Shown here: one piece after another, positions 12,425 to 24,231 of the stretch
How the letters are laid out: each line of letters begins with the position of its first letter
Position numbering within the stretch: position 1 is the first letter of the stretch
Origin: Trichosphaerium sp. ATCC 40318
Taxonomy: Eukaryota > Discosea > Flabellinia > Trichosidae
Assembly: GCA_038496445.1 (NCBI GenBank)
Contig: JALMLS010000309.1
Span: 1-64,000 of the forward strand
DNA length: 64,000 bases
Direction of reading: 5' to 3'
Made by a program: the position numbers and the translations under genes
Notes under the pieces: generated by a model
What the model was told of the DNA's origin: nothing
Database searches by the model: none
The model's input: the letters and a program-made list of their open reading frames with translations, nothing else

Positions 12425-13254
12425 TAAACTTTGTACAAACTCCATTCGCAGCGGTTGTGGGCAAACTATTAAATGCGCTTAAGAAACTATTAAGTCTTGT
12501 TTCGGTATTACCCGCTTTGTGAACCCAATGAGAGAAGTTAAGTGGTAAACGTCTTTGAGTATATTCTATTCTTTATCTAGCTGTGTTAAATAGTACAATT
12601 GAACCTTAGGCTTTATAAAAACGTTGTGCAGTAAAGAAAACTTGAGAAATTTGTTTTAAGGCTGAGTTCTCAAGTGACCTTGTGATGTGGCATCAATCAA
12701 GACATTATTTGTTGCAAGCAGTTCGTATTTGCCTGCGTACGGAAAATTTATCTGGTACCTTTGTTCTATCCTAAGTAGTTCAACCAAAGTTTGTTATTCC
12801 GATGGATAAAGTCAAGTGACTAGATGGTAACGGAACAAGGGAGAATTGTACTTTCTCTATCGCCCGCTGTCGCAACAGACTGCCGATAAACTCCTACCAC
12901 TATCATTCACCCTATACACTCCTCAAACTCCTGTCCGTGTGAGTCAGAGGTGTGCCTTGGTGGCTATATGTACCTTTGCGTGTACTATAATGCCAATAGC
13001 TGTGCGTATCTATCTCTTGTCGTCCATAGTTGGTAACCTTTTCATTCATTCACAAAAGTGTTAGTTTGAAAACACCGAAATCGGCTTGTTGGGTATGAAT
13101 GACCCTTCAAGGGGGAATATGTATTTAGATTAATTGGTACAAGTCCGTGTTGCACAGCATAAACTCTTTATTTAAACTTTGCTATGTTCACACTTTGTTG
13201 ATCAGATTAACATAGTATACTTTGCCAAGATATTTTGTGAACAAAAACTTAGTG
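12425..13254. other. Intergenic, nothing recognised
   Basis: Contains only a short plus-strand ORF (12846-13064) of biased composition with no family resemblance. It lies between the 3' end of the GMC oxidoreductase gene and the 5' end of the MORN-type gene. Confidence 0.4.
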
Positions 13255-15515
13255 CTACTCCGCAGATTCTTGGTTGTTGCTGTACTCCTTTATGATTGAC
13301 GCTGAACAAAATTCACCAATAAGAACAGCAGTTGCCAAAGTGTTGGCAGTGACTGTGACAAAATGTTAGCTAAAGTAACTATCAAAGTACGCGTGCCTAT
13401 TGTTGGGATTACACTGCAATCAGCAACCCTTAAATTTGAAACACCTCTAACCCTTCAAAAAAATATGTATCACGTGATTGAAAATCTAATGTTAAACTCG
13501 ATACCTCAAGTTTTCTTGGTCAACAACACTCATCTTGTCAGAGGCAACTCCCATCTTACATGTACCAACCTTAAAAAATCATTATGAAAAAGACATGAAC
13601 GAATAACAATATTTGTTGTACAGGGTGATCAAATGTCTCAATATGTGATCTAACATATTCCTCGAGCTCTTCCTTTGTCGTGACATTTTTACTAGGCTTA
13701 TACTCTTCTTTGATTATCCTATCGAATGCACTAAAGCAGTAATCAACAAGAGCACCTATGGTTTTTCCAAACGCACCAATGTGTTCCTATCTCACGCATT
13801 CTTTGCAAACCTTACTCGTTGTTAACAGCATTTAACCCAGATTTTAACTATCAATACCTTCAACCAGTATCGTCACATCATCAGGATGCTCAAGAAAGTT
13901 AGCATTAATCAATGGAGCATCAAATGGACTACGAGAACCAAGAGTGATTTCGCCTTTCAACAAAAGTTAGCATGTAAGGAGTAGCTACTTTGTATTCACC
14001 TCTACTCTTTGGAGTCAAGTTATTAACGCAAAAGGTATAACCTGCGGATGGTGGATGTTTACCAGACCTATTGTATTCAGCGGGAAGTGGTTACTAAGTA
14101 CTTACATATCCACAAGCAAGTTGGCTGCAGTCAGTTGGATATTTGGTGTATCACTCTTTACAGAACGGCCGTTAAGATATCCATTAGTTTCTGCGCATCC
14201 ACTGCTAGATCGGATGTTGCTTGGGTTCTTAGACAACACGAGATAAGGGGCCAGAACGTGATCCTTTTCAAAATTGTTAAAACAAACACATGAGCTATAA
14301 AACCTACCTGAAAGTTCTTCCCAACGCCACATAAATCCATTACCAACGGTATATCGTATTTATCAAGGGTCTCTTTAGGCCCAATACCACTTAGCATAAG
14401 AATTTGAGGACTTTGTATGGTTCCTAGGACACTGTTAAAACGCTTCTTAATATAGGACCATTTTTTTCTTTTTACGCTCACCTGCACAAAGAATAACCTC
14501 AGTTTTAGCATGGATGACGAAATCGTTATCATTGCTGTGACATGAAACTCCAGTCACCTTTTGACCTTCAGTATTGACTTTTGTCACCATTGTGTTGCAG
14601 ATAATGTCCAAGTTTGGCAGTTTTTTCAAAGCCTCTTTAGACAAATACCCATCCGCAATAGAGCAACGCGATGAGTCCGCAAAGTGATTCACTTGCAAAT
14701 AAGAAACGCCCTCCTTTTGAATTTCGTTATATTGCTTGTAGTAAGGTATGCCTAAACTTGTTGCTGCCTCAATGAAGCAACTACTGAGTTAAAAAAGAGA
14801 AAACACGTTAACACAAAATAACACATTTAATCGTACTGCCCAACAGGGTCTACTTTGTCGAGATAGACGTCATTGATACGCACTCCAGCGACAGATTTAT
14901 CAGTATCAGAACGAGCCATGATCTCTAACTTGTCAAAGAGAGGCCATACTTTGTCAGGAGACCAAGCAGTACATCCTTGACAAAAAAATATTAGCTTAAA
15001 AATACTTTCAACGCATGTGTTTGCTTACCGTCATTAGCCCAAGCTTGAAGATTCTTCTTATGGGGCCTCATCCATACCTACCAAAAATATAAGAATTGAG
15101 AAAAAGGTAAGTAATCATACAGTTGCGTTAATAGCGGAAGAGCCTCCAAGTACTTTACCACGTGGCACGAACAGTTGTCTATTATTTCAGTTAACTAACT
15201 TTCGCGATCAAGTGACAATATCCACGTACCTTCCAGTCACGTGATCTTGTTTAGTTGTACTAAACGCCCAATCATAATCGCTAAACAAAACTCAGCTCTT
15301 CCATAGAGAAAAACAAAGTAATACCCTTTAAACGCTGCACCGTATGCTGTTGGATCGTCTAGTATTGGTGTATCTAGCTTATTACTATCAGCACCTGCTT
15401 CAACAATAACGACTGTTTTAGATGGCAATGCTTCAGCTATACGACGAGCGATTACGCATCCACTGCTACCTCCACCCACTATTACAAAGTCAAAAGTTTG
15501 ACCGGTTGTTTCCAT
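13255..15515 (-). CDS. GMC-family FAD oxidoreductase
   Basis: About 540 residues in about a dozen exons from ATG 15515 ([11 protein letters not shown]). The N-terminal FAD-binding motif [11 protein letters not shown] and the acidic end of beta-2 (VVIVEAG) are clear. Then come the GMC signature [38 protein letters not shown] (second GMC signature), GVGKNFQDHV, and the C-terminal HPVGTCKMG with the catalytic His and TANTLATA with the second catalytic residue (Asn). These enzymes oxidise primary alcohols, sugars or choline with FAD. The specific substrate cannot be read from the sequence. No signal peptide is visible. The last junction can be read as a GT-AG intron starting at gtactttg, so a GC-AG intron is not required. 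Stop TAG at 13255-13257. Confidence 0.93.
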
Positions 15516-16542
15516 TATGGTTAAAAGTTTTTTTATACCTAAATGTGTTCCGCACACGCTCCTCGGAAAATCTTTCTACGAATTTCTGTTAAGCGGGCAT
15601 AATTATTTGTCCGCTCCCAAGTTTGGATTAAACTGCTTTATTTGATCTTTCTTATCGCTTGGATTGTATAGTTTTAAAGTGCTGACACGTGTAAGCAACC
15701 AGTTGTTACGTAGTATGGCGTTACAATTGGTATAAAGGTAGAGCTAGAACTTAATCTTGAGAAGTGCGTATCTACTGGAAGCTAATCATTGCTTGTTGTA
15801 ACGTTTGACCGCAGGGTTATTCAAGGAATGTAACCCTTTTTAGGAAACGTTGATAAAGTTAAGTTATTAAAACTGAATCTGTTTATTTGCTTCAAACAAA
15901 ATTACAAAATATGTTTGTAAGAAACATTTGTTGTGGGATGAATCACAAGGTTGGTCTCAGGATTCTTCTCTGAACAAATGTTACACTTATGATGGTTATA
16001 TACATAGATAGTTATTTGTGCTACAAGTTCATTGGCCTTTGTTTCACGTTCAGATTGTCGGCAGTTTTAACAACAAGGATATCACACAACCTGTTGAACG
16101 GTAATACGCAACAATAGTGACTATACAAGAGCTACGAGAAAAAAGATGAAAAAATTAAAAAAATTCAGCATTAGATTGGACAACATTGTCAATATAAGGG
16201 AGACGCGCTGAGGAAAGACGCTCAGTCTTTGGTGGCTCTAGTGTAGCCACACGAGCGGATTTATTCTACATTTAAGAACACTCGTGTGAATTGCAAATGT
16301 GTTTGAAGAAAATAAAGAAATAATTTTTACAAAAAAAGAAAAAGGATTTTAGGGAGGGTGAGGGGATGTTTTGATTGCTACTCGCCATTGTTGTTGTTGT
16401 TTCCTATTGTGTCCTTCGATATTGACAGTCTTGTTCAGTCCAACCAAACGCTTGAAATGTTCCACATCTTCATTCAACAAACAACAAAATTCAATCAAGT
16501 TCTTTTTCATTGCGTTTTTCTTACGCGTAACTGTAAAAACGA
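15516..16542. other. Divergent intergenic region
   Basis: About 1 kb between the GMC gene (-) and the SAAL1-like gene (+), so it probably holds both promoters. No additional gene or RNA is recognised. The minus-strand ORF 16349-16633 is largely antisense to the first coding exon of the SAAL1-like gene and its leader. Confidence 0.4.
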
Positions 16543-18005
16543 ATGTACAGTAATCCAGAACCACCTCCAGGAGTAACAGTAACCGTATCATCAACGGTTG
16601 ACAATACATCTTTCCTACCCCACTTAAAAGCACTTCTACCGCCTGACAATGCAGTAAAAACTACTACAGACGAAGAAAACGCGTCTTCGGGCTGTATCTT
16701 GTGGGATGCAAGGTAAAATACCTGTAACCGCCAACGTACTAACGCCCTTAAGCTCTAATAGCGAAATAGCAGCTTTTTTACATTCCAACAATATCGTACA
16801 GGTAGTTTCAGCTAGAATTGCCTTCACAGGCTTAGCAAACCCAAGGCTAAACGTAAATACCATACAAATCGCTTTTTGAAGTAATTCTAAAGCCACTATT
16901 AAGGAAATATGCTTTGGCATTTTAGCAAATATGGCACTCATCGAACCTGCTCTAGAACTCATCACAAATGATATGTATTCGTTAACAATGGATTTTTTGA
17001 TGAGCACAGATGACGTACAGACACTCACAGAAATCTGTAGGTAAGCAGCAATGTTCTTTAAAGGAAACTAAGTAATTCATTAGACTTCTTCATGTTTGTG
17101 TTAAAAATAACTCTGCACGTGGTTCATGGATGAAGCGTCTAGAACAAAAAGCGGTTATACAGCACCTGATATTTTTCCTAAAAAATTCACTAAGTACGCC
17201 TAGCGTTGTTCTTTTGCAACTGCTCTTAAAAACGACTTTGAGTTCTTCTCACATGATTCATTTAGATGGTCCTTTAATAGAGCGACTTGGATACTTGTTT
17301 AGTAACTTGCTTCACTATAGTCCTACAATAACACAGTTTGCGATATCAAAGGGCTTGGTGGATACATTAGTTAGTTTAATTACCGTACATTTGCGCGGGG
17401 AAGAGGATAGAGACGTAGCAGAGCGTGAAACTTTTAGGTTCTTTTTTTTACAGTTTTACCAAGATAACAGTTGAGTAGTCCAGACTCCCTTGCTGCTATC
17501 CTAAAGGTAGTTGAGGTACTGAGTGCTATTGATGCACTGGAAAACAGCCTTAAGGAACACAATGGATTATCTAAAGCGCTATTTATGGCATTCAGGAGAC
17601 AAGACAATCCACGTTGTATCAAGTCACTCACAACTTGCTTTATAAATATCCCAACAAACTACTTTAAAACTGGTAAGTTAATTTCACGTTCTCGGTACTT
17701 ACCTGTATGAAGAGGATGGTTTTATACAATCAGTATGTTATCACATGTCTATGGGTTACCCCATTGATGTATACATGCTACTGTGGATGTTATTTGTAGT
17801 TCAAGTTGAGGAACTATCAGAAAAAGATGAAGTTGTTTTATCGTTGATTTCAAAGAACTTGGAGCAAATTTATGGTTCACTTGCTGGTTATAATATCGAA
17901 CAAAACATTCAATTGTGTGAGTATATTAAAGCAACTGGTATTCACGTTAAAAGATTGATGCCAAATGTATGGAAAAACTGGAGTCAAAAGTGGCCTGTAC
18001 AATAA
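16543..18005 (+). CDS. SAAL1-like armadillo-type helical repeat protein
   Basis: About 400 residues in seven exons. Start ATG 16543 gives MYSNPEPPPGVTVT. The central segment NPRLNEICFGILANMAL closely matches the conserved core of SAAL1 (serum amyloid A-like 1) proteins, where the same R-L-x-E-I-C-x-G-I-L-x-N-M-A pattern occurs. The rest is alpha-helical and Leu-rich, as expected for ARM-like repeats, and the distance from core to C terminus fits the family. Introns include gtaaataccat...actattaag and gtaagcagc...cattag. Ends KNWSQKWPVQ with TAA at 18003-18005. The family has no known enzymatic activity; in animals it is linked to proliferation. Plus-strand exons were chosen over the minus-strand shadow 16636-17028. 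Confidence 0.72.
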
Positions 18006-19689
18006 CAAAGAAAACAATAACCTATTTCGTCAGTATTTGATCAATTATCCCAGTAGCATGTGTTTCCATTAAGAAGATAATAGGGTAGCAATGATAGTAA
18101 AGGGTAACAGCTGCAGCTGGAATTTGAGTCAGATTAGATACGTTTTGTACCAATTTCTTTTTTTGTTCTGACTGAGAAGTCATTTTGTTTACCACCTTGT
18201 TCTCAATACCCTGGTTTGCAAGCTACTAAATCGTCAGTGTGGGCCAGAAGACCTTTTGTTGAACATAGAGTTCCCTTTCAAGGTGCCCTTACTACCAAGC
18301 GAAAGACGTGAAAGTTTAGTACAGCAAAATTGCCCTTGATAACATACCAGTGACATAGCCTATCTAGCTTAATTTTAGCCAAATTATGCGAACATGAAGC
18401 TTTCCTTTACACCTTCTTAGGAATTAAATTCAATTCACGTTTACTAGCTATAATTACTCTATTAGGTGAACAACTCACAAAATTTCCTTTTTTAGAAAGT
18501 ACTTTGTCCTAACGCAACATCTCTTTTTAAAGTAAAAACAAATACATGTAGTTACCATAGCAATTATCCTATCTTCTATGGTATATCCATCATCGCCTAG
18601 AACATGTAGAGAAGAATGCATTAATTTAACTATCTGAGCCTCAATATAATTAACCCAAAAGTATGTATAATCACGTGCTAAGCTAAATGTATTGAAGCAT
18701 GCAAGGCAGTACCGGCATCAACTAGCTACGACATTCATGAGCTAAAGCAACCTGACACCATCAAAAATCACTTCATTTTAATGACAACCTAAGACCAATA
18801 GGTTGGGATTGGAGTTTAGCCTGTTCAAACTGTTGTGGGCATGTTGGGGATTTAGTGTTGCATACGTATTCTCAATAGTATTTAGTGAAGCTTGCATAGA
18901 CAATTTTTGTTTTCACGATTAATCACAAGTCATTGTAAAGAACGCGCAAAATAGTCTGTTAGAACCATTTGTACTACAATGTTAAATAATTTAACTCTAT
19001 AAATATTGCAGCATACGGTCCCTTGGCTAGACATCAGAAATCAGAATACTTGCCTAAGGTAACCTTGCAATTAGGCAGTTGATAATATAGTGGCTCTGTA
19101 TGTCATAAGCGTATAAGTTACGAAGCTTACTGTGCATATAATTCAACGGACCGTAAGTCTCCTGGTTCTTTCTGATAATCGGTAAAACTAAAAATCCGGA
19201 AACAAAAAGATCAGCAACGCTAATACAACATAACTACAGTCACGGAACTGGTTCTCATGAAACCCAACTATCGCACGACTATTCTCGTATCACTTAGCGC
19301 AAGTATTTATTGAATAGGATTGGCCATAGCGTAGTGTGATTGTTTGCTATAGGCCTAATCCACTAAAAACCAACAATCTCCTTTTCTTTCCCACTTAGTG
19401 TATCATTAACAAATCATAGTACCCTTTTTGCTGCGCCGTCGTTTCAAGGCACGAAAATCTAAGTTGTACAATAACTTGCACACGATGTCTTTACCACTGT
19501 TTCTCGTGAATCCATGTGGCTTTTTGTAGTTTTGTAGTTTTCTGTAAAACGCATGAACTCTAAAATGTGCTCTTTAAACCCTCGACTAATGTGTTACTAC
19601 TTAAACTAGCGGTTGAGGATACATAGCCAAGTCGTGATTCACTTATTACACAAGTCAAGAAAATCTTAACTTAACAACACGCTAACACC
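18006..19689. other. 1.7 kb gene-free stretch
   Basis: Both strands were read and no ORF with domain content, tRNA-like fold or repeat was found. One CACGTG lies near 18670. The stretch sits between the end of the SAAL1-like gene and the signal-peptide gene and may carry the latter's promoter. Confidence 0.4.
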
Positions 19690-21824
19690 ATGGCAACAAC
19701 TCATTTGCTTGTCATAGTACTAGTACTTTATACTTACCAAGTATACGGTCAGTTTGACGCCAATGCTGTCATTGTAAGCGCCGAGAGTCCAGAGAAAGGT
19801 TTTGATATACGTCTTCTTGAAGATACTTCTATTATTCTACAAAGTACGTGACCTCAACTACGTTAATCGTCCACTCTGTATATCAAGATAAATGATCTTA
19901 TCTTGATTTAATGTACACGTACATCGTGGCTTTTGTAATAGTTCAGGAAAATAAAATAACTTTATTTTTTGTTATTTCAATAATTATGCTTATCGGATTT
20001 CAAGGTTGTAGAGATGATATTTATGATGTCGATGGCGCTTTATCAATGGCTTATTTACCTTCTGAAAATCTACTGTTTATAACAGAGGGAGTAGTAACAG
20101 GTAATAAACCGAATTTTTTTGTGGTTGATCCTGTCACGTGCGAAATCAAGGTACCAAAAAAAAAAACAATTCACTTCGCCGTTTTTTTCGTAAAATTCGA
20201 AAACACAAGTTTTACGACTCTTCACAGACTTGATTGCATTTAATTTGATCAAGTGATAATGCTTGTATTACGAGAGGATTTTTTTTTCTGATAATACATT
20301 GTAGAGATCTTGTTTTTTGCTTGAGACAATCCAAAATCTTGGTGTTGATAGAAGAACTGGTATCTTATACGGAGTTGGAGCCTTAGGGTTTTCTACTATT
20401 ACTATAAACTATACAACATGCGATCTTGAGTTTAAGCACTTTTGTCAAGAACCACAACGAAGTATCGGAGCAGGAGGAAGTACGAATGCTACTCAAATCA
20501 AACTTCACTCAAATCTAATCTTTTGTAGTTTCGATTATTGGCCGCACTGCCATTAGAGCAGGGCGCGATACGATACAGATACTACCAGAATTTCGCCGTG
20601 CAAATTGTACACCTAATATTACGATTGAAGAAGTAAACAGGCGGAATATTTTTAGAGGTAAGACAAGTAAACTCTTTTTTGGAAAAAAAAAAGAACAAAG
20701 ACGGTTTTGTTGTATATTTTTCTCCTTTCTTTGAGTACAATGTGGTGCTAATAGTATACTATTAATATTAGATATTGCTCCTATTTCAAAAGATCAAGTA
20801 ATCCTCAGGGGAGCTCAGAGAAAGATTATATTGAACACAACCTCACTCGATGTAACCAATTTCAATGGACCATTACCTGGAAATGGCCTCGCTTCTATTT
20901 TTCATCGTAACATTCCAACACTTGTAACAGCAAAAGGAAGAGATATAGGGTTTGATTACAGATTTGCATCAAAGCCAGACAATATAATAGGCTGTAAGTC
21001 GCAATATTTGCCCAAAGAGGTATCATCTAACTTTTTCTTTTTTTCTTGTAGCTTGTGACAACCCAGAGCTTGGAGGTTTTGCAAACGCGTTGGCCTACCA
21101 TGAAGGTCTTGATAGAGTACTATATGTTAGTTCGGAGCTACCAAACAGAGTGTATTTAGTCAATCCATATAATTGTAAAATTGTACGTGACTTTTGGAGT
21201 TTTCCTTTTTTGAACAACTTTCTCACGTGTTTTTACAGAAAAAGACTTGTTTTGGCGGGGGTACTATATTCGGCATTGCTGTTGACCAAGAAACTGGTAA
21301 AGTTTATATTGATGTAGCCGGTGACTTGACTCTTGAGATGGACTTAGATAAATGTTCTTTCAAAAGTCATTGTACTGATCAAACTGAGCTAGCTGGAGGA
21401 AGTAAGTCGCGTTGGTTTTTTTTTAACATTGAGCTAATGTTTCTTTCTTACAGTTACGATTTTAAATGGTGTCATGTACGCTGGAAGGACTATACTAAAG
21501 GAAGCTTCTGGTTTTAGAGACGGATCATGCGCACAAACAAGAGCACTGACGGATATTGGCTCGTGTAGAATAAGAGGTACGAAAAACAATAAAAAAAACT
21601 AACTTACTTTTTGTGTTTGTGCTTCCATGTCTTTTTGTCTAATGATTTTTTTGTAATAAATAGGTCTCACTGCTATTTCAAATAATACTTTGATCGCTTC
21701 TTGCGCTGAACAACGATTGCTTAAGATAGATATTCCTACTTTTACATTTGAAGTTATCGAATCAAGTGAAATACAAACTGACGGATTAACTTCATTTGGG
21801 TTGGATACAAGTCGCCTCCAGTGA
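19690..21824 (+). CDS. Secreted Cys-containing repeat (propeller-like) protein
   Basis: Spliced from about 10 exons. ATG 19690 opens a clear signal peptide (hydrophobic TTHLLVIVLVLYTYQVYG before QFDANA). The mature part has repeated units of about 60-80 residues: a segment like GVDRRTGILYGVG or AVDQETGKVYIDVAG, then a strand ending in C-x-[LIF] (TTCDLEF, YNCKIV, DKCSFK). This alternation of strand and D-x-x-T/G turns is typical of extracellular beta-propellers, but I cannot name a family. Later exons carry GFANALAYHEGLDRVLYVSS and AISNNTLIASCAEQRL. Exon boundaries mostly follow gtac/gtaag donors. TGA at 21822-21824. Likely a secreted protein of unknown function. Confidence 0.65.
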
Positions 21825-22437
21825 ACGAACCACAGTGTATACATTAAAAAAAATGAACTAAAAGGCATACATGCTACCTCCTGTCCGGTTTTTCCTCAAC
21901 AAACTCTAACTTTTTGCGTCAAACCAAAGTTCTCAAGTGGGTGTCAATTAAGAACTACAAAACTACGGTTTTACCACTTTGTCGTTTGGTACCTTCTATA
22001 TTTAGTTCCTCATAAAAAAGCACGTGATATGCAATTGTTCCCAGGGTACCGCGTTCAACCTTCAATCCTGTAGTTGTCTTCCAGACTCCATACAACCACA
22101 ATGGATTTTATACCTATAGCAAAACCAATGAATACTCTAGCAACTAGTAAGAGGTGTTGCATTGTTGGTGCTAATATTTATTTAAGAAATCTATTCCTAA
22201 TCATATTTGATTCTAGATCTGGTTTAGCAAGTTCTTCATACACGTGTCATTTTTGGACTGTTTGAGATGTTGCATAAGTTAGCAAGACGTTTTCAGAAAA
22301 ATTAGCTACCACGTACAACAGCAACAATATTAATACTTAGTCTTGTATTATCCAAATTGCATCTTCCGAAAAGAAAAGAGAAAAAAAAAAACCAAAATAC
22401 AAAGCAAACGAGTTTTGGTTGGGTACAGAGTATATCT
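21825..22437. other. Intergenic, nothing recognised
   Basis: Between convergent 3' ends. Short ORFs only, A-rich runs near 22380, and CACGTG at about 22021 and 22242. No RNA gene seen. Confidence 0.4.
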
Positions 22438-23520
22438 TTATTTATCCTCAAGAATATTCACTACAGTCCCCTCCAATGCCTTAACCCCTTCTTCAGTAAC
22501 ACGAGTATTAAATGCAGATATGTAGGATGCTCCAGCAAGTGCCTTTATGCTTTCATTAGTTGTTGAAGTGCCATTAACGGAAATAGTGTGTACACCAACA
22601 AGTGCTTTGACTCCTTCATCTGTTACTGAAGTACCACTAAGATAAATAGTATGAACTCCTGCAAGCGCCTTTACACCTTCATCTGTTACTGAGGTACGAT
22701 TAAGGCGAATCAGATGAACTCCAGCAAGTGCTTTAATACCTTTATCTGTTACTGAAGTGTAATTAAGGTCAATTGTATGTACTCCAGCGAGTGCTTTGAC
22801 TCCTTCATCAGTTGTTGAAGTGCCACTTAGGGAAATAGTGTGTACACCGGCAAGTGCTTTAATACCTTTATCTGTTACTGAAGTGTAATAGAGGTCAATA
22901 GTATGTACCCCCGCAAGTGCTTTAACACCTTCATCAGTTACTGAAGTATAAGTAAGGTCAATATTATGTACTCCCGCAAGTGCTTTAATACCTTCATCTG
23001 TTACTGAAGTGTAACTAAGGTCAATAGTATGAACTTCAGCAAGTGCTTTGATACCTTCATCTGTGATTCTGCAACACTTGCCAAGATTAATTGCATGTAC
23101 TCCAGAAAGTGCTTTTAACCCTTCATCTGTTATAAGCCGACAACTAACAAGATCAATTGTGTGTACTCCAGCAAGTGCTTTTATACCTTCATCTGTGATA
23201 CTGCGACACCTAGCAAGATTAATTGCATGTACTCCAGCAAATTGCTTGATAATATTATCATCAACATCATAGCCAATGTTGATTTTTGAATATTTCAGAA
23301 TTCCAGGATGTTTTACAGCTGATTTTGCTTGAGATAATGTTGTAATTTTAATGGCGTGGTATCCAATAATATCATGAACAATGGAAGCAAGGAAATGACA
23401 GGTTTGACAAGCAGCAAATCGCGCTTTGGTTGTTTGACGCAAAATATGCGCTATTATCTCTGTAGGAAGTAGTAATAAACTTGTCCTGTCTATTTTACAA
23501 CGTTTTGAGGTGGACAGCAT
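22438..23520 (-). CDS. F-box/LRR protein with 21-22-residue repeats
   Basis: An intronless ORF of about 360 residues from ATG 23520 (MLSTSKRCKI); the longer frame to 23562 would need a TTG start. Residues 10-60 look like an F-box (LLLLPTEIIAHIL...AACQTCHFL). About 12 repeats follow. The first three are 22 residues with C-R-x-I-T-D-E-G, as in Cys-containing LRRs of AMN1/FBXL proteins. The later ones are 21 residues with T-S-V-T-D-E-G-[IV]-K-A-L-A-G-V-H. The DNA period is 63 nt with high identity between units, which suggests recent expansion. F-box/LRR proteins recruit substrates to SCF ubiquitin ligases; here that is an inference from layout. Stop TAA at 22438. Confidence 0.85.
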   Translation of the reverse strand: MLSTSKRCKIDRTSLLLLPTEIIAHILRQTTKARFAACQTCHFLASIVHDIIGYHAIKITTLSQAKSAVKHPGILKYSKINIGYDVDDNIIKQFAGVHAINLARCRSITDEGIKALAGVHTIDLVSCRLITDEGLKALSGVHAINLGKCCRITDEGIKALAEVHTIDLSYTSVTDEGIKALAGVHNIDLTYTSVTDEGVKALAGVHTIDLYYTSVTDKGIKALAGVHTISLSGTSTTDEGVKALAGVHTIDLNYTSVTDKGIKALAGVHLIRLNRTSVTDEGVKALAGVHTIYLSGTSVTDEGVKALVGVHTISVNGTSTTNESIKALAGASYISAFNTRVTEEGVKALEGTVVNILEDK

Positions 23521-24231
23521 AATATAATTTAGATCAAGTGGCAAAAAATTACCAAGTAACAATAAGCCATAATTGACCTAAAGGGACCTGTATAATGGTA
23601 AAATCATTGGTTCGAAATCGTGTACCTTAAGGGCAGTTTCAAACATATTCAATCATTTATCGTTTGAGATCCAAAGTTGCTTGTTTAATTAATAACAAAT
23701 ATTAATGAAATCAATCTAGTTGATTTAGCTAACATTTATTGTTTGAAATTGTGTACCTTAAGGGTGACAGTGTTTAATGGTGAAGGGATCGTAACTCTTA
23801 TTTTTGCTGTGGTACATGCCTAGGCATGTGGAATGTACCATCGTCAATAAACTGACTTAATAAAAAAAAAGGACCTGTACAAGCGTATCTGGTTTGTCAA
23901 CACAAACATGTTTTTTAAAGACTCACAAAGTGTCATGTACTGCACTACGTAGCAGGAAGCCCTTTGACACATAGACCTTTGCCTCATGATTCCTGGCTTT
24001 ACAATACATCAATCTTTTGATAACTCAGTTTTTGTAACCTGTTGTCTTGTAGGTACTTCTTTGTGCAGATGCGTTGTATACTTTCGGTTGCAAAAGTCTC
24101 TGGTAAGCAATTGATTAAGGAAAAAACGTGTTTTGGCCTCATAGCTGTCGCAACTGAATTTTATTGTAAAACAAAGCAATCAACGTCTTCACATCCAAAA
24201 AGGTTTGCAAAAGGGGTTTATAGATTATTAA
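23521..24231. other. Intergenic with short direct repeats and a palindrome
   Basis: Contains two copies of the motif GAAATyGTGTACCTTAAGG (about 23613 and 23747), two copies of an A-run followed by GGACCTGTA, and a perfect 16-bp palindrome at 23814-23829. No gene recognised. Confidence 0.45.
23814..23829. repeat. Perfect 16-bp palindrome
   Basis: ACATGCCTAGGCATGT reads the same on both strands. It is flanked by an imperfectly spaced GGTACAT / ATGTACC pair (23811-23817 and 23833-23839), so the whole could form a small hairpin or bind a dimeric factor. Function unknown. Confidence 0.6.

Noticed and set aside
13370-13430. GC-AG intron in the GMC gene
   Set aside because: A GT donor (gtactttg) a few bases downstream gives an equally good frame, so the rare class is not needed.
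13363-13587. Plus-strand [12 protein letters not shown]
   Set aside because: Antisense to the last exons of the GMC oxidoreductase, whose HPVGTCKMG and VRGVSNLR motifs are on the minus strand.
23600-23640. GGTTCGAAAT as a tRNA B box
   Set aside because: No acceptor stem or A box at the right distance on either strand.
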